Below are positions 1 through 5,053 of a DNA stretch of 7,090 nucleotides, one piece after another. The position numbers and the translations under genes are program-made. This DNA comes from Moraxellaceae bacterium (lineage in GTDB: Bacteria > Pseudomonadota > Gammaproteobacteria > Pseudomonadales > Moraxellaceae), in the NCBI GenBank assembly GCA_030146505.1, contig JASLCO010000227.1, positions 1 to 7,090 of the forward strand, given 5' to 3'. The notes under the pieces were generated by a model that searched no databases, was not told the origin of the DNA, and was given only the letters and a program-made list of their open reading frames with translations. How positions within the stretch are numbered: the first letter of the stretch is position 1; each line of letters opens with the position of its first letter.

Positions 1-102
1 TCCGTCGGCTCGCGCCGCCCAGGCGTTACCTGGCACTCTGCCCTGTGGAGCCCGGACTTTCCTCCCCTGCATTGCTGCAGCAGCGATCGCCCGGCCGACT
101 CC
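1..102 (-). ncRNA. rnpB: RNase P RNA (class A), 5' part, runs off the left edge
   Basis: This is the catalytic RNA of ribonuclease P, which removes 5' leaders from pre-tRNAs. Reading the minus strand, bases 64-49 give GAGGAAAGTCCGGGCT, the nearly invariant CR-I/P4 5' strand of bacterial type A RNase P RNA. It is followed by ACAGGGCAG and by GTGCCAGGTAACGCCTGG (the P7-P8 region), which closely matches the E. coli RNA. The segment before CR-I (about 102-65) would form the P1 5' strand, P2 and P3. Only about 100 nt of an expected 350 or so are present; the 3' half lies beyond base 1. The exact 5' end is inferred by alignment with remembered homologues (E. coli begins GAAGCTGACC, here GGAGTCGGCC) and could shift by one or two bases. 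Confidence 0.95.
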
Positions 103-110
103 GGGCGCGG

Positions 111-139
111 AGAGTAGGCGGCCCCGGCCTGCAAGGCAA
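111..139 (-). promoter_or_regulatory. Putative sigma70 promoter of rnpB with GC-rich discriminator
   Basis: On the minus strand, TTGCCT (139-134) lies 17 bases upstream of TACTCT (116-111). The inferred RNase P RNA start, near 102-104, is 6 to 8 bases further on. The bases between the -10 box and the start are CCGCGCCC, all G/C. That is the discriminator type found at stringently controlled stable-RNA promoters. The -10 box matches the consensus only moderately. Support comes from correct spacing and placement, not from any experiment. Confidence 0.5.
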
Positions 140-342
140 GCACAGATCAAGAGCCTACTGAGGGAGTGGTTTCAGCCGTGAAATACGCCGGCACAAGCCC
201 TTGGCCCCAACGGGAACGGCATGGCGGCATATAGCCCTTTATAGGCAGGAAAAACACTTCGCGGACTTGGCAATAGGAGAAGGCACCGAAGGCAGCTGAA
301 GAACATCACAATTACAGGCGCCCGCTCAACACGGTGACCTGA
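140..342. other. Intergenic stretch between rsmI and the rnpB promoter; no gene seen
   Basis: About 200 bases separate the end of rsmI from the rnpB promoter, both reading leftwards. I see no credible open reading frame, no tRNA and no clean intrinsic terminator (no strong hairpin followed by a T-run on the minus strand). A-T-richer patches around 227-243, such as TATAAA and TATATG on the minus strand, resemble -10 boxes but have no matching -35 element at normal spacing. How rsmI transcription ends before rnpB is not evident from the sequence. Confidence 0.5.
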
Positions 343-1185
343 TCACGCCTGGGACTTCAACTGCAAGGCACGCTCATACAGCGCATTTTTCTTGAGGCCG
401 GTGATGCCGGCGGCCAGTGCGGCGGCCTGTTTGACCGGCAACTCGGCCAGCAAGATGCCCAGTACACGGTCGGCTTCGTGCCAGTCCTGTTCGCCGGCTT
501 CGGCGGCGGCACCTTCGAGCACGAGCACGATTTCGCCGCGCTGCTGGTTCTCGTCGGCCTGCACCCAGGCCTGCATGTCGCCCAGCGGCAATTGCCGGAT
601 GGTTTCAAAGGTCTTGGTGAGTTCGCGTGCGAGCACCACGCGGCGCTCCGCACCCAGCACGGCCACCATGTCCTGCAGGCATTCCTGCACGCGATGCGGG
701 GCTTCATAGAAAATCAGGGTGCGCGTCTCGCTCGCCAGCTCACGCAGGCGCTCGCTGCGGGCAGCCGTGCGTGCGGGCAGGAAGCCTTCAAAAATGAAAC
801 GGTCCGAGGCCAGGCCGGCGGCGGAAAGCGCGGCAATCGCGGCGCAGGCACCGGGCACGGGCACCACTTTCAGGCCAGCCTGTTGCGCCGCTGCCACCAG
901 ACGGTAACCAGGATCGCTGATGAGCGGCGTGCCGGCATCGGAGATGAGGGCGATGTCGCGCCCTTCCTGCAAATCCGCGAGCAGGGATTCGACCCTGGCG
1001 CCTTCGTTGTGATCGTGCACGGCAATCAGGCGCGTGGCGATGTCGAAATGCTGCATGAGCCGTCCGGAATGGCGCGTGTCTTCAGCCGCAATCACGGATA
1101 CCGCCTTGAGCGTGGCCACGGCACGCGGGCTCCAGTCCTCAAGATTGCCAATCGGCGTTGCCACCACATAAAGTACGCCGGTCAT
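343..1185 (-). CDS. rsmI: 16S rRNA (cytidine1402-2'-O)-methyltransferase RsmI
   Basis: RsmI (YraL) is a cytoplasmic SAM-dependent enzyme. It 2'-O-methylates C1402 of 16S rRNA in the decoding centre, next to the RsmH N4-methylation. The 280-residue product shows the tetrapyrrole-methylase-like fold motifs in order: VATPIGNLED (8-17), AAEDTR (33-38), HDHNE (57-61), SDAGTP (82-87) followed by ISDPG, a VPGA loop (110-113), YEAPHR (160-165) and an ARELTK-TFE segment (186-194). A small C-terminal helical domain follows. The length is typical of the family. The frame stays open far upstream, across the neighbouring gene, but homology begins at ATG 1185, which has GGAG 7 bases before it. The gene diverges from lpoA with only 27 bases between the starts, as yraL and yraM do in E. 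coli. Nothing in the sequence looks damaged. Confidence 0.96.
   Translation of the reverse strand: MTGVLYVVATPIGNLEDWSPRAVATLKAVSVIAAEDTRHSGRLMQHFDIATRLIAVHDHNEGARVESLLADLQEGRDIALISDAGTPLISDPGYRLVAAAQQAGLKVVPVPGACAAIAALSAAGLASDRFIFEGFLPARTAARSERLRELASETRTLIFYEAPHRVQECLQDMVAVLGAERRVVLARELTKTFETIRQLPLGDMQAWVQADENQQRGEIVLVLEGAAAEAGEQDWHEADRVLGILLAELPVKQAAALAAGITGLKKNALYERALQLKSQA
1145..1172 (+). promoter_or_regulatory. Candidate promoter for the lpoA-yraN-diaA-dolP operon, inside rsmI
   Basis: TTGCCA (1145-1150, 5 of 6 to the -35 consensus) and CATAAA (1167-1172, 4 of 6 to the -10 consensus) are separated by 16 bases. An alternative -10 box, TAAAGT at 1169, gives an 18-base spacer. Transcription would begin near 1179, giving a leader of about 34 bases before the lpoA ATG. 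The element lies within the first codons of the divergent rsmI gene, as expected because the intergenic gap is only 27 bases. It was identified by eye and may be a chance match. Confidence 0.35.
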
Positions 1186-1212
1186 GATTTCTCCGCAGGT
1201 TGGAAGCCGCGC

Positions 1213-2286
1213 ATGTTTTTTCCCCGTTTCTTGCGCGCCGGCAGCTTGCTGGCCGCGCTTCTTGCCAGCCAGGCCGCTCTCGCCGCACAACCCCATATCG
1301 CTTTGCTGCTGCCACAATCGGGCCGCATGGCCAAGGCAGCCGAAAGCATCCGGGACGGCTTTCTGGCCGCGTATTATCAGGACACTGCAACGGCGGCCGA
1401 TACCCCTTCTCTGCGTTTTTATGACAGCGACACCACCGACATCATCACGCTGGTAAACCAGGCACGCAGCGATGGCGCGGGCATCATCGTCGGCCCGCTG
1501 GACCGCGAACGGCTGGAGCCTCTGGTCAAGGCCGGTGCGCAGGCCATTCCGCTGCTGGCGCTGAACAGCGTTGAGGAGGCAGCGGAGAATATCTACCAGT
1601 TTGCGCTGTCGCCGGAAGACGAAATCCAGCGTCTTGCGGAATGGATGCGCTCGAACCAGATACACCAGCCGCTGGTGCTGACTACCGGCGACGATGCCAG
1701 CCTGCGCCAGTTGCGCATTTTCTCGGCCACCTGGCAGGCGGGCGGCGGCATGGCCCCCAAGAGCCTGACCCTGGACCTGACACGCAAGGGCGGCATTGTC
1801 GCCGAGATCAAGGACCTCTCGCGCAACGCCGGCCATTACGATGCGCTGTTCCTGGCCACGCCCTCGCTGGCCCGGCAGGTACAGCCCGCCCTCACCTACT
1901 ACCGCAGCCGCCTGCCGCTTTATTCGCTTTCCAGCGCCTGGGATCCCACCGCCGATGCCAGCGGCCAGAAAGACCTGGACGGCCTGCATTTTTGCGACCT
2001 GCCCTGGATGCTGGAGCCGGCGCGCGACGAACAGACGGCGCTGTACACCAGTTTCGGCCGCCCCAGCAGCGGTTATGACCGGCTCTATGCCTTTGGCGCC
2101 GATGCCTGGACACTGATACGCCAATGGCAGGCCTTGCAGGATGGCGAGGCCGTTTCCCTGCGCAGCGGCGTGGTGCGCGCCGACAGCACCCGCCACCTGC
2201 GCCGCACCGTTACTTGTGCCGAGGTACGCAATGGAACTGCCCTCCCCGCCCAGCCCGTCGACAAGCCAGACGGGAGCCGCCGCTGA
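1213..2286 (+). CDS. lpoA: LpoA/LppC-like penicillin-binding protein activator, single-domain form
   Basis: This belongs to the LppC/LpoA family. In E. coli, LpoA is an outer-membrane lipoprotein that activates the peptidoglycan synthase PBP1A. The product has 357 residues, against about 680 for E. coli LpoA as I recall. It lacks the N-terminal TPR-like domain and keeps only the periplasmic-binding-protein-like C-terminal domain. Family signatures are HIALLLPQSGRM just after the signal peptide, IIVGPLDRE (from about residue 91), LNS near 117-119 and FALSPEDE (130-137). The N-terminus is a good Sec signal peptide (about residues 1-25, ALA-A cleavage), but there is no lipobox cysteine, so a soluble periplasmic product is predicted. 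The ATG at 1213 follows GGAAG by 7 bases, and no alternative in-frame start lies close upstream. The last 56 bases overlap yraN. The activator role is inferred from family and synteny. Confidence 0.88.
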   Translation: MFFPRFLRAGSLLAALLASQAALAAQPHIALLLPQSGRMAKAAESIRDGFLAAYYQDTATAADTPSLRFYDSDTTDIITLVNQARSDGAGIIVGPLDRERLEPLVKAGAQAIPLLALNSVEEAAENIYQFALSPEDEIQRLAEWMRSNQIHQPLVLTTGDDASLRQLRIFSATWQAGGGMAPKSLTLDLTRKGGIVAEIKDLSRNAGHYDALFLATPSLARQVQPALTYYRSRLPLYSLSSAWDPTADASGQKDLDGLHFCDLPWMLEPARDEQTALYTSFGRPSSGYDRLYAFGADAWTLIRQWQALQDGEAVSLRSGVVRADSTRHLRRTVTCAEVRNGTALPAQPVDKPDGSRR

Positions 2287-2614
2287 AGCCTGCGCGCAGC
2301 GCTTTCTGGAAGCCGAAGGCCTGGTGCTGGTCGTCCGCAATTACCGCAGCCGCTTTGGTGAAATCGACCTGGTGATGCGCCAGGGCAACACGCTGGTTTT
2401 TGTGGAAGTGCGTCTGCGCCGGCGCAGGGATTTTGGCGGCGCGGCAGCCAGCGTGACGCACGCCAAACAACAAAAAATCATTGCAAGCGCAGGGGCTTTT
2501 CTCCACCATCACCCCGAGTTTTCCCGCTGCAACTGCCGTTTTGACGTGCTGGCGCTGCAAGCCTGCGCGCATGAATGGCATGTCGAATGGTTGCCTGCCG
2601 CCTTCACTACCTGA
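2231..2614 (+). CDS. yraN: YraN family protein (UPF0102), endonuclease-like fold
   Basis: YraN proteins are small, widespread and related to PD-(D/E)xK nucleases; their cellular role is not settled. The 127-residue product shows the family pattern: AEACAQRFL with Glu19, RNYRSRFGEIDLVM (36-49) with GEID at 43-46, VFVEVRLR (56-63), GGAAASV (69-75), a Lys at 79, and RFDVL (103-107). The ExK position reads E59-V-R61, so the usual catalytic-type lysine is Arg. The ATG at 2231 has GAGG 6 bases upstream. It lies inside lpoA, giving a 56-base out-of-frame overlap, and no later start codon would keep the conserved N-terminal helix. The first 15 or so residues are Pro/Ser-rich and look unconserved. The stop is 9 bases before diaA, consistent with co-translation in one operon. 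Confidence 0.9.
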   Translation: MELPSPPSPSTSQTGAAAEACAQRFLEAEGLVLVVRNYRSRFGEIDLVMRQGNTLVFVEVRLRRRRDFGGAAASVTHAKQQKIIASAGAFLHHHPEFSRCNCRFDVLALQACAHEWHVEWLPAAFTT

Positions 2615-2623
2615 TAGCAGCAC

Positions 2624-3214
2624 ATGCAAGACCGTATCATCGCCCTCGCCACCGACAGCCTGCACACCCTGTCGCAACTGGCCGAATTCCACGCTGTCGG
2701 CATTGAAGCCATGGCCCGCACGCTGGTGCAGGCGCTCATGCAGGACCAACGCATTTTCTGTTGCGGCAACGGCGCTTCCGCCGGCAATGTGCAGAGCTTT
2801 GCCAGCAAACTGGGCAACCGTTACGAACGCGAGCGCCCGGCCCTGCCAGTCATCATGCTGGGCGACAGCGCGGTAACGACCGCCATTGCCGCCGACGGCT
2901 GCTTCCAGGATGTGTTTGCACGCCCTCTGCAGGCACTGGCCCGCCCGGGCGATGTACTGCTGATCCCCAGCGCCAGCGGCAATGCCACCAATATCGTGCA
3001 GGCAGCACGTGTCATGCAGGAACTGGGCGGGAAGGTGATTGCCCTCACCGGTGAAGCCGGCGGCGAAATCGGCCGCCTGTTGCGCTCGGACCAGGACGTA
3101 CACCTGCGCCTGCCCGGCAACTGTGCCGCACGCGTGCACGAAGCCCAGCTTTTTGTCCTCAACTGCTGCTGCGATCTCATCGACCGCGAATTCTTCGGAG
3201 CCAATGATGTTTAA
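2624..3214 (+). CDS. diaA: SIS-domain protein of the DiaA type (DnaA initiator-associating)
   Basis: In E. coli, DiaA is a tetrameric SIS-fold protein that binds DnaA domain I and promotes ordered ATP-DnaA assembly at oriC. Database labels often confuse it with phosphoheptose isomerase (GmhA). This product has 196 residues, the same length I recall for E. coli DiaA. It shows the SIS phosphosugar loops CCGNGASAGN (46-55) and PSASGNATN (115-123), then ALTGEAGGEI (140-149), and ends with NCCCDLID (180-187) like DiaA's NCLCDLID. The GmhA metal and catalytic positions are replaced: the His/Glu of the AxHFAxEL helix are Ser58 and Lys62, and the C-terminal His is Asn180. Phe191, at the position implicated in DnaA binding in E. 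coli, is present. The Shine-Dalgarno (AGCAG) is weak, so translation is probably coupled to yraN. I favour DiaA over GmhA from these residues and the yraL-P gene order. Confidence 0.85.
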   Translation: MQDRIIALATDSLHTLSQLAEFHAVGIEAMARTLVQALMQDQRIFCCGNGASAGNVQSFASKLGNRYERERPALPVIMLGDSAVTTAIAADGCFQDVFARPLQALARPGDVLLIPSASGNATNIVQAARVMQELGGKVIALTGEAGGEIGRLLRSDQDVHLRLPGNCAARVHEAQLFVLNCCCDLIDREFFGANDV

Positions 3215-3803
3215 GTCCTGCATCGCCTTCATTGCTGCTGCCAGCCTGGGCCTTTCCGGTTGCACCAGTCTCATGGCCAGCGCCACAGGCTCCGAACCCG
3301 TGGGCCGCTCTCCCGGCGAACGCACGCTGAGCATGCGCCTGGAGGACACCGGCATAGAAAACACGGCCGGCATCAACATCTACAAGGCCGACCTGCAATT
3401 CCGCGATGCCAATGTCAACGTCATCAGCTTTTATGGCAGCGTGCTCCTGGCCGGCCAGGTGCAGACGGAAGAGCTCAAGGCTCAGGCTGAAAAAATCGTC
3501 GGCCAGATTGCCGAAGTGAAGCTGATACACAATGAGCTCATCGTCGCACCCGCCAGCTATTACGCCGAACGCATCAGCGACGGCACCATCACCAAACGCA
3601 TTGCCAGCGCCTTTCTTTTTGAAAAAGGCTTTCCCTCTTCCCGCACCAAGGTGTTCACGGTTGCCGGCACGGTCTATCTCATGGGCAAGCTCACGCAGGG
3701 CGAGGCCGACCAGGCTGTGACCATGATCAAGGGCGTATCCGGCGTGAAGAAAATCGTGAAGCTGGTGGACTACCTGCCAGCTCCCGTAGCAGCCTCCAGC
3801 TGA
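3207..3803 (+). CDS. dolP: Dual BON-domain outer-membrane lipoprotein (DolP/YraP)
   Basis: DolP (YraP) is an outer-membrane lipoprotein with two BON domains. In E. coli it localises to division sites, binds anionic phospholipids and supports envelope integrity. The 198-residue product has a short lipoprotein signal peptide with lipobox LSGC, so Cys19 would be lipidated; Thr at +2 favours the outer membrane. BON1 spans about residues 40-113 and contains a YGSVLLAGQV turn. BON2 spans about 124-190 and contains GTVYLMGKL and GVSGVKKIV. Two tandem ATGs are possible. The second, at 3207, is chosen because GGAG (3197-3200) lies 6 bases upstream of it and only 3 from the first. The start overlaps the end of diaA by 8 bases. 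The Trp of BON2 reported to contact lipid in E. coli (W127) appears to be Thr here. Last gene of the operon, followed at once by a strong terminator. Confidence 0.92.
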   Translation: MFKSCIAFIAAASLGLSGCTSLMASATGSEPVGRSPGERTLSMRLEDTGIENTAGINIYKADLQFRDANVNVISFYGSVLLAGQVQTEELKAQAEKIVGQIAEVKLIHNELIVAPASYYAERISDGTITKRIASAFLFEKGFPSSRTKVFTVAGTVYLMGKLTQGEADQAVTMIKGVSGVKKIVKLVDYLPAPVAASS

Positions 3804-3814
3804 TAGCGGAGCGT

Positions 3815-3840
3815 AAAAAAGGCCGCAATGCGGCCTTTTT
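3815..3840. terminator. Bidirectional intrinsic terminator between convergent dolP and sspB
   Basis: A perfect 6-bp stem GGCCGC/GCGGCC (3821-3826 with 3830-3835) and an AAT loop are flanked by six A's on the left and five T's on the right, which extend the pairing. It gives a U-tract in either direction. It lies 12 bases after the dolP stop and 14 bases after the sspB stop, and so serves both convergent transcripts. Confidence 0.93.
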
Positions 3841-3853
3841 CATTTCCGGTTGA

Positions 3854-4249
3854 TCACTTCACCACGCGCAAGGCAGGGCGCTTGCCCGTTGGTGGTTCGG
3901 GCTGCGGCGGCTCAGCCTCAGGCGGTGGCGGGGGGAACTCTTCGTCTTCATCAAAGAACATGCCCTGTCCGTTTTCCCGTGCATAAATGGCCAGCACCGC
4001 CGGCATGGGCGCGAAGACCTGCATGGGTACGCCGCCAAAGCGGGCAGAAAAGCTGATGCCGTCGTTGTGCAGGAACAGGTCACGCACGGCACCCGGGGCG
4101 ATATTCAGCACGATGCGCCCATCCTTGACATGGGCCTGCGGCACCACCACGCCGCTGCGTGTGGCATCCAGCAGCACATGCGCCGTCATGGTGTTGTCAT
4201 TGATCCATTCGTAAATGGCGCGAACCATATAAGGCCGGCTGGGTGTCAT
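3854..4249 (-). CDS. sspB: ClpXP protease adaptor SspB (specificity-enhancing factor)
   Basis: SspB binds ssrA-tagged peptides from stalled ribosomes and delivers them to ClpXP. The 131-residue product has the compact substrate-binding domain at about residues 1-97, with family patterns such as RPYMVRAIYEWINDN near the start, HVLLDA, VVVPQAHVKDGRIVLNI and a GMFF end. Then comes a flexible acidic/proline-rich linker (DEDEE at 100-104, five prolines at 106-110, further PP repeats). The C-terminus is RPALRVVK (124-131), which matches the E. coli ClpX-binding tail as I recall it, so the tethering function should be intact. The ATG at 4249 has a strong GGAGG (minus strand, 4262-4258) 8 bases upstream. 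It follows sspA on the same strand, but an intrinsic terminator lies in the 78-base gap, so expression may be partly uncoupled. Confidence 0.96.
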   Translation of the reverse strand: MTPSRPYMVRAIYEWINDNTMTAHVLLDATRSGVVVPQAHVKDGRIVLNIAPGAVRDLFLHNDGISFSARFGGVPMQVFAPMPAVLAIYARENGQGMFFDEDEEFPPPPPEAEPPQPEPPTGKRPALRVVK

Positions 4250-4283
4250 GGCAAAGGCCTCCGGGAAATGTACCTGCAGAAAG

Positions 4284-4311
4284 AAAAAAGGATGGCATCG
4301 CCATCCTTTTT
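4284..4311 (-). terminator. Intrinsic terminator between sspA and sspB
   Basis: A perfect 7-bp stem GGATGGC/GCCATCC (4290-4296 with 4300-4306) and an ATC loop are flanked by six A's (4284-4289) and five T's (4307-4311). On the minus strand, the active direction here, the hairpin is followed by TTTTTT. It starts 17 bases after the sspA stop, and its U-tract ends about 21 bases before the sspB Shine-Dalgarno. It should limit read-through into sspB. The element is symmetric and could also stop plus-strand transcripts. Confidence 0.88.
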
Positions 4312-4327
4312 CCGCGACGCCGCCGCA

Positions 4328-4963
4328 TCAGGCATTGCGCATGTCGCGCTCGGCATCCGACAGGCTGGCCAGGAAGGATTCACGGGCAAAAATGCGGTCC
4401 ATGTATTTCAGCATGGCCTTGCACTGCTTTTCCGGCAGATCGATTTCCATGGCGGGCAGGCGCCAGAAAATCGGAGCGGCAATGCAGTCCACCAGAGAAA
4501 ACTCATCGCTCATGAAAAAGGGCTTTTCGGCAAAGATGGGCGCGATGGTGATGAGGCTGTCACGCAACTCCTTGCGCGCCTTGAGCACGGCCGCTTCCTT
4601 GCCCTTGCCGCCCAGCAGAAGATCCACATGCGGGCACCAGTCGCGCTCGATGCGATAAGCCAGCAGACGGTTCTGGGCGCGGGCCACCGGATAAACCGGC
4701 AGCAGCGGCGGATGCGGGAAGCGCTCGTCCAGATACTCCATCATGATCTTGGATTCGTAGAGCGAGAGCTCGCGGTCCACCAGTGTGGGCAGGGTGTTGT
4801 AAGGATTCAGGTCCGCCAGGTCCTCAGGCTTGTTGGCGGCCGTGACATTGACGACATCCACCGAGACGCCCTTTTCAGCCAGCACGATACGCACGCGATG
4901 GCTGTAGTGATCGGATCCGTCCGAATAAAAGGTCATTGAAGACCGACGGGTTACCACGCCCAT
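4328..4963 (-). CDS. sspA: Stringent starvation protein A (GST-fold, RNA polymerase-associated)
   Basis: SspA has a glutathione S-transferase fold without GST activity. It binds RNA polymerase and acts in stationary-phase and acid-stress responses in E. coli. The 211-residue product closely follows the E. coli protein: SHRVRIVLAEKGV (21-33) in the thioredoxin-like domain, a cis-Pro-type NTLPTLVDREL segment (56-66), IMMEYLDERFPHPPL (73-87) with the Pro-His-Pro surface patch at 83-85, then LPVYPVARA. The alpha-helical domain contains DEFSLVDC and ends with FLASLSDAERDMR. A GTG six bases upstream (4969) is possible, but ATG 4963 has GGAG (4974-4971) at 7 bases and matches the family start. It lies downstream of petABC as in many betaproteobacteria, but behind two terminator-like hairpins. 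I see no convincing sigma70 promoter in the 136-base gap before it. Confidence 0.95.
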   Translation of the reverse strand: MGVVTRRSSMTFYSDGSDHYSHRVRIVLAEKGVSVDVVNVTAANKPEDLADLNPYNTLPTLVDRELSLYESKIMMEYLDERFPHPPLLPVYPVARAQNRLLAYRIERDWCPHVDLLLGGKGKEAAVLKARKELRDSLITIAPIFAEKPFFMSDEFSLVDCIAAPIFWRLPAMEIDLPEKQCKAMLKYMDRIFARESFLASLSDAERDMRNA

Positions 4964-4978
4964 GCTCACTCTCCACTC

Positions 4979-5005
4979 AAAAACGGGAGCCTGTTTATCA
5001 GGCCC
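4979..5005 (-). terminator. Weak terminator or attenuator-like hairpin in the sspA leader
   Basis: On the minus strand, GGGCCTG (5005-4999), loop ATAAA, then CAGGC-T-CC forms about 7 bp with a one-base bulge. CG and TTTTT (4983-4979) follow. The T-run ends five bases before the sspA Shine-Dalgarno GGAG. It could be a second petABC terminator or an attenuator that limits sspA expression. The bulged, short stem makes it weaker than the other terminators in this window. Confidence 0.5.
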
Positions 5006-5013
5006 TTAAACAC

Positions 5014-5041
5014 AAAAAGGGCGGCGGAGAATTCCGCGCCC
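5014..5041 (-). terminator. Intrinsic terminator downstream of petC
   Basis: On the minus strand, GGGC (5041-5038) and GCGGA (5037-5033) pair with TCCGC (5028-5024) and GCCC (5022-5019), with one unpaired C (5023) and a 4-base ATTC loop. TTTTT (5018-5014) follows directly. The stem is GC-rich at 9 bp, about 60 bases after the petC stop. This is the likely main end of the petABC transcript. Confidence 0.8.
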
Positions 5042-5053
5042 TCAAGACAAGTT

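Noticed and set aside
1186..2340. Upstream extension of the rsmI frame (about 385 extra codons) giving a 665-residue fusion-like protein on the minus strand
   Set aside because: It runs antisense through lpoA and yraN, shows no recognisable domain, and RsmI homology begins exactly at ATG 1185 with its own ribosome binding site. It is an open frame due to GC-rich codon bias.
3019..3045. GGAACT in diaA as a sigmaE -35 element driving dolP, by analogy with E. coli
   Set aside because: No TCTGA-like -10 element lies at the expected spacing, and the match is within conserved coding sequence.
3039..3206. In-frame upstream extension of dolP to an earlier ATG at 3039
   Set aside because: It would read through diaA in another frame and bury the lipoprotein signal peptide in the interior; GGAG at 3197 and the lipobox support the start at 3207.
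2624..3214. Annotation as phosphoheptose isomerase GmhA
   Set aside because: The metal and catalytic residues of GmhA are replaced, and the gene order matches yraL-yraM-yraN-diaA-dolP.
2210..3379. Long minus-strand frame (389 codons) opposite yraN, diaA and dolP
   Set aside because: The plus strand carries three genes with clear family motifs; the antisense frame has no signature and no plausible ribosome binding site.
4263..4283. Possible sspB promoter with TACATT as a -10 box just after the sspA terminator
   Set aside because: No acceptable -35 element lies 16-18 bases upstream on the minus strand; that place is occupied by the terminator stem.
4067..4939. Plus-strand frame (290 codons) spanning the end of sspB, the spacer and most of sspA
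   Set aside because: It is antisense to two well-recognised genes and crosses their intergenic terminator; no protein family is recognisable.
4964..4969. GTG at 4969 as the sspA start
   Set aside because: It would leave only one base between GGAG and the start codon; ATG 4963 has a 7-base spacing and fits the E. coli N-terminus.
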